64,000 nucleotides of DNA from Maratus speciosus (Eukaryota > Arthropoda > Arachnida > Araneae > Salticidae): positions 29,392,087 through 29,456,086 of the forward strand of contig OZ010787.1 of NCBI GenBank assembly GCA_963932465.1. The letters are read 5' to 3'. The translations under genes were made by a program, and so were the position numbers. Shown here one piece after another: positions 1-10,505 of this stretch; positions within the stretch are counted from its first letter, which is position 1, and each line of letters opens with the position of its first letter. Below the pieces are notes generated by a model that was given only the letters and a program-made list of their open reading frames with translations, did no database searches and was not told the DNA's origin.

Positions 1-239
1 ATAAATACATATACATATACCTCCAGCCTTTGCTGGGAACTTGATTATATTCACATATTATTAGCGTAACTGCAAGAAGGAGTAAGTTTAAACTCATCAG
101 TTCCATCGTCCTTCCATCACACTTCATGGAGTTGTTTCACGCAAGATATACTTACTCAGTACCATGGAACTATTAATAAAGAGGAACTGACATATCCTTA
201 AAATAGTGAAGCTTCAACTGTAACCGCTAGCAAAGGGGT
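1..239. other. Unassigned AT-rich sequence
   Basis: No ORF, repeat or RNA gene recognised. Confidence 0.4.
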
Positions 240-560
240 TGTTTATCGACGGTGGAAACTCCCACCAGAAGGTTTATATAGATATTTTAAACTTATTTAA
301 ACGCCTTATTTTTACAAAATTTCAGTCATAAATAGTGGAAGAAACAATTTTTCATTTTTACTGGTAGGAGTATTGTTTGGTGGTAGTTAGGCCCTGAGTT
401 TCCGCCATATTGTGACAGCCATGGATACAAACCGACAGTTTTATAAGGCATACTGACACCGGTAAAAACAAATAGAAATTTTTATGACATTTTTGAAAAA
501 AAATTCCATGAATAAGCCGCTTCTTTAAAACGAAATCTTCTATTCAATTTTACTGGTGGG
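240..560. repeat. Two relics of the shared MITE core
   Basis: Two ~95-105 bp segments have the inverted ACCAG/CTGGT layout common to the short elements of this window: about 272-366 (ACCAGAAGG to TACTGGTAGG, with AAACGCCTTATT inside) and about 456-550 (ACCGGTAAA to TTACTGGTGG, with GAATAAGCCGC inside). Clear outer inverted repeats and target duplications are not visible, so these are old or truncated copies. Confidence 0.5.
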
Positions 561-602
561 ATGCTTGACCTATCGGTAGTCAAAAACTGAAGAACCGATT
601 TC

Positions 603-705
603 AAAAAAGCAGTCGCCATATTGTGACAACCTCCTCAGTTACTTCACTCGCAACTGGTAGACAATACACTATATGTCTCCTCCTTTTTATTCATAACTCC
701 ATTCT
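603..705. repeat. ~100 bp direct repeat, copy 1
   Basis: The stretch from GTCGCCATATTGTGACAACC to the TCATAACTCC block recurs in the same orientation at about 8652-8752, where it runs up to a hAT-like MITE. It is non-coding and the repeat class is unknown. Confidence 0.65.
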
Positions 706-746
706 CAGTACATCAAAATCGAATAAAAATAGGTATACAGTTGCAG

Positions 747-998
747 TTAAAAGAAAGTGCCTTTACGACCGAAATGGAAAAATAAAAACCGGTTAGGAAC
801 GATATAATTTCCGAACAAACCACACGAAAAATTTACGACAACCAGAATTTGTCCAGATTTCCAACCATTTTGCTTTCCTAACTTTGGTGGAAAAGAGCTG
901 TAAAATTGGTTTTCGTTATTTTGAAGCAAAATATTTTAAAGATTCCGGTGTGAATTCGACATTACAGAAACGCAATTACTTGCCCCTTAAAGGGTTAA
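747..998. mobile_element. Decayed TTAA-bounded MITE
   Basis: Starts near a TTAA at 747 and ends in TTGCCCCTTAAAGGGTTAA. That right end recurs at 7619-7833 and at 10690-10900. The middle holds the shared core (CCAGAATTTG near 842 to TTCCGGTGTG near 950). The left terminal repeat is too diverged to align by eye, so the left boundary is tentative. Confidence 0.5.
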
Positions 999-1048
999 AA
1001 AATCATTTACTTCGGGGTCGGATGGGGTATATGGTTATTTTTTAATTA

Positions 1049-1256
1049 TTAACCCTCTGTCTACCAGAAGGGTCCAATGGACCCGACATGTACATTCAAA
1101 ATATTTATTCAAACCAGAAATTTCTTCAAAACAAACTAAATGTATAAATCAGACAATAATAAGTTAAATAAACAAATTAAATAGTTTTAAGTAAAAATTC
1201 TGGTGTAGAATGTTTTTATAAAGCTTGAGTAAAATTTCCGGTAGTTCTAGGGTTAA
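1049..1256 (+). mobile_element. TTAA MITE, family A, copy 1
   Basis: A 208 bp element bounded by TTAA on both sides. One end reads TTAACCCTCTGTCTACCAGA and the other CCGGTAGTTCTAGGGTTAA. A subterminal palindrome GGGTCCAATGGACCC lies next to the first end, and the core ACCAGAAATT to TTCTGGTGTAG sits in the middle. Near-identical copies in the opposite orientation are at 8135-8342 and 39516-39723. TTAA duplications are typical of piggyBac-superfamily non-autonomous elements. Confidence 0.85.
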
Positions 1257-1561
1257 TATACAGTAACATATAGAACAACAAAAAAACATGTAAAATCTTT
1301 TTGTGCTGGCTGAGCAAAGGATGGGGAGTTGCGTAAATTTCAGGTGGGGGTGGGATTAGAGGTTTTGATGATTGATTAGTTACTGCAACTACAGAATAGC
1401 AAGTAGGGCAGAAAACTTTTCAATAATTCTAATACATGTAATAATTTTACGTAAATTAATATATTTTTCCATTTTTTTTTATAATTTTAAATTTAATAAT
1501 TTTAAACAATTGAAAATTTGTGATCGTTTAAACTTTTAAATTTAGAATATAATTTAACTCT

Positions 1562-3221
1562 TTAACCCTTAATTGCATAGTGATGTAGGAGAGATGGGGG
1601 ATGATTGGGACATTTTCACAAAAATATTTTTTTTAATTTTTTTATTTAAGCTATCAATATTATATATCACATTTCATGCATTAGGTATTTGACAACATAT
1701 ATGAACAATATTTATTCTAGATTAGGATTTATTCAGAAAAATATGAAATCAAAAAAAGTTCCTCCGTGTCCCAATTATCCCCTCAGCAGGGATGAATGGG
1801 ACACTAATAGGGATGGATGGGACACAAAGATTTTCCTCCCTGTATTCAATTTTATCAAATTAAAATTTATAATTATAACCTTGTCTGTAATTATATTTGT
1901 AATATATGATTTTACAGCACGAATAGATATGGTTTTATTTTCAATAACTTCTTTTATTGCAGTTTTAACTTTTAATGCAGAATTCACTGTTTTCCCACTT
2001 ATGAGGCATTTCAGATTTGAAATGAAAGTGCAAAATGTCTTTTAAATGTGGCATAGCTAATAATTTTCAATCATAACTTATTAATTAATATTAACTAAAT
2101 GTATCTTAGAAACATGCAGCACGGAAATTATTGGGTCGATCGGAAAGTCATATCCTGTTGAGAAAATCAATTCGTACCGGAAAATTCTGCCCGGTAATTA
2201 TTAGACATTAGATATCGGAATCAATGTCTAATAATTAAATGATAGAATTTTCCGGTACGAATCGATTTTCCCAATACGACACGACTTTCCGATCGACCCA
2301 ATATGTTAGGGGTGGAGATTTATTTGCGCAACATTTCAAAATTAAATATAATTTCTCCCATTTGATCAATAAACATATACTATTTTTAACAATTTTATCT
2401 ATTTTGATTAAGTTTTAGTACCAATTTTTTGATAATCCATTAATAATTATTACAATACAATAAATAACACTCAGAATTTTTAAACAATAACAACTCATAC
2501 TATTTAATACTATTAATTAACGTAAATTATTAATATATCAACCTATATAATACTATTTAGTTAATAAATAAAATTTTCAATATCTCTAGGGATGAATGAA
2601 AATGTCCCATTCACCCGCATTTGAAATGTCCCAATCATCCCCATGATGCATATATTCCTTTCTCAGTCATTTTGCCTCAAAAATTATTTTGTCACAATGG
2701 TTACTATTCATTAATTTTAATTATCGATATTGAACCTTAAAATAAATTACTACAATATAGTTTAATTTTTTATATTGTATAAGATATTTCACATCTTCAA
2801 ATGTAAAAATAACTTACTTTTAAGCAGAAATTTCAGAAAATACAAGTTTGAAGTAGAATGAAAACAGCAATGTGGTCCTACTTTTAGTTCTGAAGCACAC
2901 TGTGGTAGAGCCTTATATGGGATAGGAAGCAATTTAAAATAAATGTTTATTGCTTGAAATATTGAGATTGTCCCATCCATCCCTTGTCCCATTCATCCCC
3001 TAGCTCCCCTAAATTTCCATCACCTTTTTATTTAATTTTTAATACATAAATTAAGTTCTTACAACCACTATATTTATATAGGAATATTAATCCTCTAAAA
3101 ATTACAAAAATGTTCTACTAAATAAAGTTATAAATCTATCTTAAGATTTCTGGTGTCTAATTCTTAATATAAAAATAAAAAACACAATTCTAAAAGAATA
3201 ATTCATGCAATTAAGGGTTAA
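1562..3221. mobile_element. 1.66 kb TTAA element, non-coding
   Basis: Flanked by TTAA with perfect 17 bp terminal repeats, TTAACCCTTAATTGCAT and ATGCAATTAAGGGTTAA. Variants of a GGGATGAATGGGACA box occur in inverted pairs near both ends (about 1590, 1770-1825, 2590-2640, 2970-3000). The only open frames are short (for example 1689-2045 plus and 2789-2992 minus) and resemble nothing I know, so I treat it as non-autonomous. It carries a nested TA-flanked MITE at 2131-2301. Confidence 0.8.
2131..2301. mobile_element. TA-flanked foldback MITE
   Basis: A near-perfect palindrome of ~171 bp. It opens with TTGGGTCGATCGGAAAGTC and closes with GACTTTCCGATCGACCCAA, with TA on both sides (2129-2130 and 2302-2303). 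The TA duplication and long terminal repeats fit a Tc1/mariner-type MITE. It is inserted inside the 1562-3221 element, so it is the younger of the two. Confidence 0.8.
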
Positions 3222-3874
3222 GATCTGTTGATTATTTCCTGGGGGAGAAGACGTTTTACTTTTCATAGAGGAAAGTTAATGTAGAAAATTGTTCAATTAT
3301 TAATTAATTATTACAATAACATAACAAATGTGAAAAAATATGTAAAACGTAAACGTAATTTGTAGAACAAATTAAAAACAAATCAGTTTATTTCCTACAT
3401 TTTTTAAGCTCGATAAGGGACATTTATTCATATATTTCATTCAGTTAGTTATACGATTAATGTTAAACTTTTAACAAATAAGTTAAACCAATTCAACATT
3501 AAAAAAATAAAAAACAAAATTCAATCAATATGATAATTTAAATACCCTAAAATCTTAAATTCCCTTCAAATTAAATCGAAATAAATCTTAGAATTTTTAA
3601 AATGTTTTAAGTATTTTGCACGTGCCTTATCATTTTGTATGCACTCATCTAAAGCATAATACAAAATCTGCAATAGAAATATTTTCAACCTAAAAAGGAA
3701 AAAAGTCTAACATTTATTTAGATATCTTTTTAACGGAACTTAAATTTTTAACGTGTTTTAAGTATTATATTGTTTGATTTTTTAATGTTAAATTGGTGTA
3801 ACTTATTTGTTACAAAAATTTTATATTGAACATAGAACTGAATGAAATATATTATTAAATCCCCTCACTGTTGC

Positions 3875-4089
3875 TTAACCCCTTGGGGACAAGCGGCATG
3901 TATACGTTCCGCATGAAGCGTTCAGAATCCTTGTTTTTCCTCACCAGTAAAATTTTACTGTAAAATTTGCCTTATTTAATCAATGTATTTTGTTGATTCA
4001 AGATTTGATTGATTCAATATTTCTGTTTTTAAAAAACGGTGACAAAAGATAAAAATTTTCGTAAAAGGCTCCCGTCCCGAAGGGGTTAA
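3875..4089. mobile_element. TTAA MITE with GCGG/CCGC palindrome
   Basis: Bounded by TTAACCCCTTGGGGAC and GTCCCGAAGGGGTTAA. A subterminal hairpin pairs GCGG with CCGC around GTATAC near 3892-3911. The core runs from TCACCAGTAAAATTTTACTG (about 3943) through TTTGCCTTATTTAAT to AACGGTGACA (about 4043). It sits in the central loop of the 1258-4735 foldback. Confidence 0.8.
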
Positions 4090-4279
4090 AAAATGTAGGA
4101 AACAAACAGATTTGTTTTTAATTTGTTCTGCCAATTTTGTTTTAGTTTATATATATTTTGTCACATTTGTTTTTCATATTGTAATAATAAATAAATAAAT
4201 AAACAACTTTCTACATTATCCTTCTGTTATGAAAATTAAAACGACGTCTCTCTCTGTAAATAATCATTTTATTTGGTAT

Positions 4280-4440
4280 ACACCGTCTTTTTTAAACAGT
4301 TCCCTTTACTTGTGAAATACAAAAAATTCTCTAATTAAAAAAGTAAAATATTATTATTCATTTATTAATGGTGTCAAAAACAAATTGAACATCGCCTTTT
4401 GACGATGCATATAAGCATAGCAAATCCCGAAAAGGCTAAA
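4280..4440. mobile_element. Partial MITE with shared core
   Basis: A core-like stretch runs from TACACCGTC (about 4280) to AATGGTGTCAA (about 4376). It is followed by an end-like segment, CCCGAAAAGGCTAAAGAG, that resembles the terminal repeats of the TTAA MITEs. The left half was not identified. Confidence 0.45.
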
Positions 4441-4735
4441 GAGTTATATTAATTTTTTTAAATTAAAAAGTTTAAAATATCAAAATTTTTCCATTGTTTA
4501 AAATTATGAAAAAAATGTTAAATTGAAAAAATATATTAATTTACAAAAAAATATTATGTTTATTAGAATTATTGAAAAAATTTCGGCCTACTTGTTATTT
4601 TGTAGTTGCAATAACTAATCAATCATCAAAATCAATAATCCCACTCCAACCATAATTTTACGCTACTTCCCCATCCTTTTCTTAGCCAGCACAAAAGGAT
4701 TTTATAGGTTTTTTTTAATATTTTGTCCTATAGTA

Positions 4736-5689
4736 ATAATTGAAAAAAAAACATACTCCCGCATGAGCCCCCCGAATTAGATGATTTTTTTAAATAAAAG
4801 TAGAAGCCATCGAAACGCACAATATCCACACATCCCGCCCCATATTAGGAATATTATCCTTTTTCTGTTCGGGGGGGGGGGGGTATATTTACACGTTAAA
4901 AGATAAAAATATGCAGGTTATTATTTAGAAAGGATTGACTGGATAAAAATGTATGCAAATAGAAAACTAATTGAATGCATTACTATTATTTTTTGTAGAA
5001 TAATCGCCATCGAAACAACCGCCACAGATGTATGTTTTTCGAGAAACGCTATTCCCGCAAAACACGGCAATTTTGACGTCAGAAGTTCCGCCCAATCATA
5101 TTTCGAGATGTCAAAACCTGGTTGTGTAATTCAAAATATGTATATGTCGAATTTGGTCGATTACACCGTGATCAACGAGAATCCGTAAAAAATCTTAAAT
5201 ACAAAATGTAAGTATTTTTTTCCGTAGAACCCGAATCTGCAATAAAAAATGGAGGTTATCCTTCAATATTTCAAAGTTGGACCCCTTCTGAACCCCCAGG
5301 GGTCGATCGGGTGTCAAATTTGTTATCACTGAGTAGCTTTTTAAAAAAAAATATTTAAGTCGTATTATTTCGGTTTTTAATCTGATATGTATTTGTGGAA
5401 TTATTCGATCATTTTGAGACTTTTCGAGCACCATGTATGTTCATCGATGCTGGAATAAACAAAAGTTAGCATCTCATGCTTGCACAGTAATTGTAGTTCC
5501 TGAATATATTTCATTTTGTGCTGCAGGTACAGCCTTGCCAATTTATAACAGTGAGAAATGCTAGCCTTGATAATGTCGAGGAAGCCCAGAGGTAGAGCGT
5601 TGGCACGCAATACCAACGATTCTGTTTAGAATCAAAGCTTGTACAATTTTTCACTATGTTAGTTTCATGCCTTATATAACAAAAATTCA
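4736..5689. other. Unassigned stretch
   Basis: No gene supported. It holds a G run at about 4872-4883 and a few short open frames (4949-5188 plus, 5195-5616 minus) without recognisable similarity. A tRNA-like fragment near 5583-5640 is discussed among the rejected items. Confidence 0.4.
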
Positions 5690-5874
5690 CAAATTATAAA
5701 TTCAATTAGTATTTCTAAATGTGATTGATATTTCTACAAATTATACAAAAATTTATGACACAGAAATAAGTTAAGTAAAGAAGTTAGAAAGTTTTAAATA
5801 GAAATTCTGGTGTGAAATATTTTTATAAATCATAAATTATATAATTTGTAAATTCCTGGTATATTTTGTGTTAA
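5690..5874. mobile_element. Relic related to MITE family A
   Basis: The segment AAATAGAAATTCTGGTGTGAAATATTT and the preceding AAATAAGTTAAGTAAA block resemble the inner and right parts of family A (1049-1256). It ends at TTAA (5871-5874), which is also the first TTAA of the next element. Confidence 0.45.
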
Positions 5875-6390
5875 CCCTTTAGTGCGCAGCTTTGCATATA
5901 TGCAAATAAGAGTATCTTGAATTTAATGGATTTTTTTATTCGTATATACATAATTCATACCAGAAAATTAAAATAGCAATATCTGCTATAAATAATAACA
6001 GATATTCTGTATTTAAATGAAGTCAAGTTAACCATTGAAACTTTCTGGTGTAAAGTCAGATTCTCTGAACTACGCAATTTCTAGAACGTATTCTATCATG
6101 GGAATTAAAGCGCTAAAGGTAAAGCTATATAAAAATAAAATTATATAAAATAAGGTATTTGGAGACATACTTCTTAAAATATTTACTAATTCGCAATATT
6201 TAAGTGTAAAACAGCCACACGACAGTAGTTTTTACTTGTATTGCAGATGTGCAACAGAAGAAAAAACTGACTTATTATATGAAAAATGTATCTGTGATTT
6301 TTTTCATTATTTTCCCTGTATAATAAACCTTTCAGAGAATCATATATAATTTTTCGAAGCAAAATAAAAAATCGCACATTTAAGGGTTAA
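5871..6390. mobile_element. TTAA element B, copy 1
   Basis: Ends TTAACCCTTTAGTGCGCAG and CGCACATTTAAGGGTTAA form imperfect terminal repeats around ~520 bp. A perfect palindrome, TTTGCATATATGCAAA, lies near the left end, and TTGCAGATGTGCAA lies in the right part. The core spans about 5961-6052 (TACCAGAAAATT to TTTCTGGTGTA). An inverted, interrupted copy is at 20030-21158. Confidence 0.7.
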
Positions 6391-6410
6391 ACCACTCAAT
6401 GAAGATTGTA

Positions 6411-7080
6411 TTGGGTTGGCAACTAAGTTCCCGCAGTTTGTTTAAATACACTTTTTCTACCAGAATCTACATTCTGTTTTTTTGATGGAGTTAATTTATG
6501 TTAAACTTCAGATTATTAAATGTAATGTAAACTGTAGAATTTAGAGTGGGTTGGTAAGTGTATTTCCGCCGTTTTTCTACGTACGTTTTTGTTACAGGAA
6601 TCTATATTATGTTTTTTTTTATTAAATAGCATATCATTAAAATGGAATGTTAACTATAGAATGGCAACTGGATTGGCAACTACGTTCCCGTATTTTTAAA
6701 AATGCATTTCCTGTCGTAATCTGTATTTTGTTTTTTGATCGAGTTAATTTATGTAAAATTTCAGATCATTAACTCTTTTCACTGGTATGTCCAGCCTGAC
6801 TGGACATAATCTTTCTTTGCAAAATTTCATATTAGCACCAGTGATAAAGGAAAATAAAATTTGCCTTATTCAATTAGAGCATTTTTGAAATTGTGTACTT
6901 GAAGGAAACTTCTTTTTAACAAGTGGTGTCATCCGAATAAAATTTGTATAAGAGACTCCCGAGTCGAAAAGTTTAAAATGGAACGTCAACTATGGAATGC
7001 CAACAGGGTTGCTAACTAAGTTCTCGCCCTTTCTTAAATTCTTTAAAAGTTTATCTTTCAATAAAATTTAACAACTAATT
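6411..7080. repeat. Four tandem copies of the mariner terminus
   Basis: The mariner end recurs at about 6411 (GGGTTGGCAACTAAGTTCCC), 6547 (GGGTTGGTAAGTGTATTTCC), 6670 (GGATTGGCAACTACGTTCCC) and 7010 (GGGTTGCTAACTAAGTTCTC). The first three copies are followed by an AATCTANATT-TGTTTTTT block and an ATCATTAA-like block. Units are ~120-135 bp. The third is split by the TTAA MITE at 6769-6976, which shows the array predates that insertion. Divergence between units suggests an old duplication. Confidence 0.8.
6769..6976. mobile_element. TTAA MITE inside the mariner repeat array
   Basis: Starts TTAACTCTTTTCACTGG and ends GAGTCGAAAAGTTTAA. A perfect 8 bp-stem palindrome, ATGTCCAG-N5-CTGGACAT, lies near the left end. 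The core runs from GCACCAGTGA (about 6836) through TTTGCCTTATTCAAT to AAGTGGTGTCAT (about 6940). Confidence 0.85.
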
Positions 7081-7618
7081 AATCAACAATGTATTCTTCC
7101 TTGTTGTTTGCAATTTCTTCCCAACGTTCAATAAGATTTTCAATACCTCGTTGGTAGAAATCCCTCAGTTTCCCCCAATTCCCCAGCTATGCGTTTGATT
7201 GGCTTCCTTGGTCATATTGGCGACATGAGGGCGGGCATTGTCGTGCAGCAAAAAAACTCCATGTTGCGATTAGGTCTTTTCTCTTGAATAGCCGTGGTGA
7301 GTCGTTCCATCTGTTGAACACAGACTTCTACGTTAACCGTTTGTTTCCGTTCAAGAAATTCGTAATTGATAATCCCTTCCCAGTCCCCCCATACACACAA
7401 CATTGTTTTACGTGGATGAATATCTTGTTTCACGCGCGGTGTTGGTAATTTACCGGGGCTAAGTCATTCCTTGCGCTGCTTCATATTAATGTGCAGGCAC
7501 CAATTTTTGTCGCCAGTAACGATTCGGTAAAGAAATCGTTGCTTATTTCCATGAGTTGAGCGGTGAGGAGCAAGCAAACTAGCGGAGATTAAGGCTCGCT
7601 GACTTTTGTTGTTGTCAC

Positions 7619-7833
7619 TTAACCCCTTGAGGGGCGGTGATGCCTTCACGACATCACATAATTTTAATCCCTTATTGCCACATTGGCACCAGATTATTTG
7701 AATGAAAACTTCTTTTTTAATAAGCGAAAATATACCTTTTCTTCTTTACAAATAAATTTTCTTGTAAATACTGGTGTTATTCAATTATTTCATCAGTTTA
7801 CAAATACAATTACCTTGCCCCTGAAAGGGTTAA
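7619..7833. mobile_element. TTAA MITE inside mariner transposase
   Basis: Bounded by TTAACCCCTTGAGGGGCGG and TTGCCCCTGAAAGGGTTAA. Subterminal hairpin GTGATG-N9-CATCAC at about 7638. The core runs from GGCACCAGATTATTTG (about 7685) to AATACTGGTGTTA (about 7780). It interrupts the mariner gene precisely at a TTAA. Confidence 0.85.
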
Positions 7834-8134
7834 ATCATGCGGAACCCATGCTCCACACTTCTGAACATTTCTCATTGAGTGAAGATGCTTCTCTATATCA
7901 GTGTGGGAGAATTTCATTTTCTCTGCGAGTTCCCTTGTCGTTTGATGCGAATTTTCATGCAAAAGTTGGTTTAGTCTCTCTTCATCGAACTCAACTGGTC
8001 GGCCAGAGCGTGGTGCGTCGTTGGTATCAAAATTTCCATTTTTGAACTTGAAGAACCAATCATGAGCGGTTCTTTCAGCTATAGCCATACACAGCACAAA
8101 TGTTGCGAACAGCTTTTGCGGCCAGCAACTTTTA

Positions 8135-8342
8135 TTAACCCTAGAACTACCGGAAATTTTACTCAAGTTTTATAAAAACATTCTACACCAGAATTTTTAC
8201 TTAAAACTATTTAATTTGTTTATTTAACTTATTATTGTCTGATTTATACATTTAGTTTGTTTTGAAGAAATTCCTGGTTTGAATAAATATTTTGAATGTA
8301 CATGTCGGGTCCAATGGACCCGTCTGGTAGACGGAAGGTTAA
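8135..8342 (-). mobile_element. TTAA MITE, family A, copy 2
   Basis: Near-identical to 1049-1256 in reverse orientation, starting TTAACCCTAGAACTACCGG and ending GTCTGGTAGACGGAAGGTTAA with the GGGTCCAATGGACCC palindrome. It splits the 5' coding part of the mariner transposase at a TTAA. Confidence 0.88.
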
Positions 8343-8651
8343 AAGCAAAGAGGAGGAGGTGTCGAAAATGCTCCTTTTTCCCAACTGGACACTATATTTT
8401 ACGATCAGAATTTTAACACAAATTAACACTATCCAAAAAACAAAATATAGATTCCGGTAGAAAACTTCTATTTAAAAAAAACTGCGGGAACTTAGTTGCC
8501 AACCTAATATATTATTTATACCCATGCCTACCAACTCTTCCGCTGTATAGCACCGAAAATATTTAATAGAATTTTTTGCCTTACTTAATCCGCGGATTAC
8601 GGCGATTTAGAAAGTTTGCCCCGGTGGCAATCAGAAACTGTAGATCCGATT

Positions 8652-8752
8652 TATAAAAGCTGTCGCCATCTTGTGACAACCTCCTCAGTTACTTCACTCG
8701 CAACTTGTTGACAGTACACTATATGTCTCCTCCTATTTATTCATAACTCCAT
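8652..8752. repeat. ~100 bp direct repeat, copy 2
   Basis: Matches 603-705 closely. Its right side is next to the target duplication of the hAT-like MITE at 8762-8910. Confidence 0.65.
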
Positions 8753-8761
8753 TATTTACAC

Positions 8762-8910
8762 CAGGGGTGGCCAACTGTGGCACGCCTTATACCACTAAAA
8801 TTTTAGAGAAAGAGTTGACTTCTTTAATCACAGAGATTCGATGATTAGATAAAGTAACGATTACTGTAAAATTTTAGTGGTGTAGAGCGTGCCATAGTTG
8901 GCCACCCATG
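8762..8910. mobile_element. hAT-like MITE with 8 bp TSD
   Basis: Terminal repeats CAGGGGTGGCCAACTGTGGC and GCCATAGTTGGCCACCCATG are flanked by the perfect 8 bp duplication ATTTACAC (8754-8761 and 8911-8918). An 8 bp duplication and a CAGGG-type end are typical of hAT elements. Inside is the shared core: ACCACTAAAATTTTA (about 8791) to TAAAATTTTAGTGGTG (about 8883). Confidence 0.88.
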
Positions 8911-9554
8911 ATTTACACATAATGAGAATGGGCTTCATCAAAAACGTGAAAGTAAGAGTTTACAGTTCATTGTATTTACCGTTAAAGAGTTAATTGATGG
9001 GTACAAAACGTACGGATAGAAAATATTGATAGATATTTTATGAGTGATAAAGACAAACGATTAAAACAAATAATTGAAATGTAAAAGGGAGCACTTATAA
9101 TCTAAACCGAAAGCTGAATTCCCGGGGTGGTCATCCGAGGTGTAATTTTTAAGACGAGAAAAAAAGTATTTAGGAGTGAAAATTATTCAGGATGGAACTA
9201 AAACTGTCTCTGTGACAATCGAGGATTTTAGGTCCGCATTAAAAACTCTAAGCAAGTTGCAACGTTCCTAGGCTTGGTAGCGTGGTTGTCTAAATTTATT
9301 CCTCAAATTATTCGAGTTATGTGTGACATTGTATGGTTTCAAGAGGAAGAAAGTGAAGTTTGTGAAGTTTGTGAAGTTAGCGGTATCATAAAAATCTTTT
9401 AAACTTTTGATGGAAACGCAGATATATTCCTCGATTTGGTCCATCTAAATTATTTAGTGTAGTTTGCTGTGTATCGGGATGATAGTTCTGTGGGAGGTGC
9501 TGCATTGTGACCATAGTAATGTACCACAATTGCTTATTCATCTAGAGTTTTGTT

Positions 9555-9763
9555 TTAACCCCTTAATTCTCGCTCCCGTGATATTCACGGGCTGTGTCTT
9601 TCATTCAGATTGTTTGATTCCCACCAGGTTTATAATATAGTGTAACTGGTTTTATTATGTTATCATTTTACCAGTCATTAAATAAGTTGAATATATTTAA
9701 AAAAAAAAACTGGTGCTGATAAGCAATATGAATTTTTAAACCATAATTTAATGTGACCGTTAA
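9555..9763. mobile_element. Probable TTAA MITE
   Basis: Starts TTAACCCCTTAATTCTCGC and is followed by a perfect palindrome CCCGTGATATTCACGGG (about 9575-9591). The core runs from CACCAGGTTTATAA (about 9622) through ATTAAATAAG to AACTGGTGCTG (about 9718). The right TTAA at 9760 is a guess because its terminal repeat is weak. Confidence 0.6.
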
Positions 9764-9845
9764 GTGATAAAGCTGAACGAAATTATTCTATTTCGGACTC
9801 TTGTGGTTATTTAAGCATTGAATAAGTTTTGTTTATTGTAATCAC

Positions 9846-9934
9846 TAAAATGTAATAGAGATTTTATCCTTATTTAATAGCAGTAAACTGTGATTAAATA
9901 AGACAAAATTTACAATAAATATTTAGTGGTGTTA
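9846..9934. repeat. Isolated shared-core unit
   Basis: ATCACTAAAATG to TTTAGTGGTGTT with two AATAAG-type motifs between. The outer repeats are not clear. Confidence 0.5.
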
Positions 9935-10324
9935 AAAAATCCTAAATATTGACAGCTATGTATAAGGGTATCAAATTTTATAACTTTTACATATAGGGAC
10001 TTTTGAAATCGTTCTTAATCAAAGAATTAATGACCTTTTTTACGCGCCTTTTTGTACGCCGAAGTGACTTCAAAAATTGTTACAAGCGACGCAGTCACTA
10101 TGGTGAACAAAGTGTGTTATATGTAACCTCTATATTATTTTAATTTTACGGTCATTTGTTGACTTCACAGTTTATTGACCGCAATTGCTCTTTTTTGACT
10201 ACTTAACAGGGGGAGATACTATGAAGTTTCGTGTCTTCCGCCATTTTAATACTCCACTGTAATGTTACAATGACTGTTGCATTGTGACGAGTCACAAACT
10301 GACGTCATAATAAAGTCACATTAT

Positions 10325-10505
10325 CATAGCCGCCAACTTTTACGCTTTCTTCCTACCACTAAAATTTTATAGTAAATATTATCTTATTTACTCTTTGAAA
10401 TCCAACGATTAAACAAAGCGAAAATCTCAATTAAATTTTAGTGGTAGCCAAAAAAAAAAAAAAAAAAAAAAAATAATAATAATGACGTAAAAGTTGACAG
10501 CAACG
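10325..10505. mobile_element. Foldback MITE with core and A22 run
   Basis: Terminal repeats CATAGCCGCCAACTTTTACG and CGTAAAAGTTGACAGCAACG enclose the core ACCACTAAAATTTTATAG to AAATTTTAGTGGTAG (about 10357-10447). An ~22 nt A run follows the core. A related element with the same type of ends is at 36587-36737. No convincing duplication was seen. Confidence 0.7.

Larger units (their letters stand above)
1258..4735. mobile_element. Large foldback element with nested insertions
   Basis: The outer arms (about 1258-1560 and about 4430-4735) are inverted copies of each other: the left reads TTTTTGTGCTGGCTGAGCAA and the right reads TTAGCCAGCACAAAAGGA. A second inverted block pairs about 3230-3410 with about 4090-4270. 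Between them lie a 1.66 kb TTAA element in the left arm (1562-3221), a TTAA MITE in the loop (3875-4089) and a partial MITE in the right arm (4280-4440). No transposase is visible, so the class is unknown. Confidence 0.7.
7079..8385 (-). pseudogene. Mariner transposase pseudogene
   Basis: Mariner transposases (DD34D, cut-and-paste at TA) are normally ~345-350 residues. Recognisable pieces, in coding order, are HFRHLLLFAF (about 8350-8385), the helix-turn-helix region around 7810-8130 (DAPRSGRPVEFDEERLNQLL and RELAEKM), the first catalytic region around 7500 (YRIVTGDKNW; family usually GDEKW) and DIHPRKTMLCVWGDWEGI (about 7380-7430). The second catalytic region near 7240 is out of frame. The segment for the third aspartate is deleted: sequence jumps from the ANMTKEA block straight to a C-terminal block with GIENLIERWEEIANN, ending at a TAA at 7079-7081. 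Two TTAA MITEs (7619-7833, 8135-8342) interrupt the gene. It cannot make active transposase. Confidence 0.92.
6411..8507 (-). mobile_element. Broken mariner element
   Basis: TA-flanked element with terminal repeats TTGGGTTGGCAACTAAGTTC (6411) and GAACTTAGTTGCCAACCTAA (ending 8507). It encodes a mariner-type transposase on the minus strand, now a pseudogene. The end downstream of the gene exists as four tandem partial copies (6411-7080). Three TTAA MITEs lie inside: 6769-6976, 7619-7833 and 8135-8342. Confidence 0.9.

Noticed and set aside
1689..2045. 118-codon frame in the 1562-3221 element
   Set aside because: Composition is AT-driven, there is no motif, and no partner frame. It is not enough for a gene call.
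5578..5640. tRNA-like fragment (AGCCCAGAGGTAGAGC, then a GTTGG/CCAAC stem)
   Set aside because: It resembles a D-arm and an anticodon stem, but no T-arm with GGTTCGA and no acceptor pairing follow. At most it is a decayed SINE head.
7683..8045. 120-codon plus-strand open frame
   Set aside because: It crosses a TTAA MITE and runs antisense to the mariner pseudogene.
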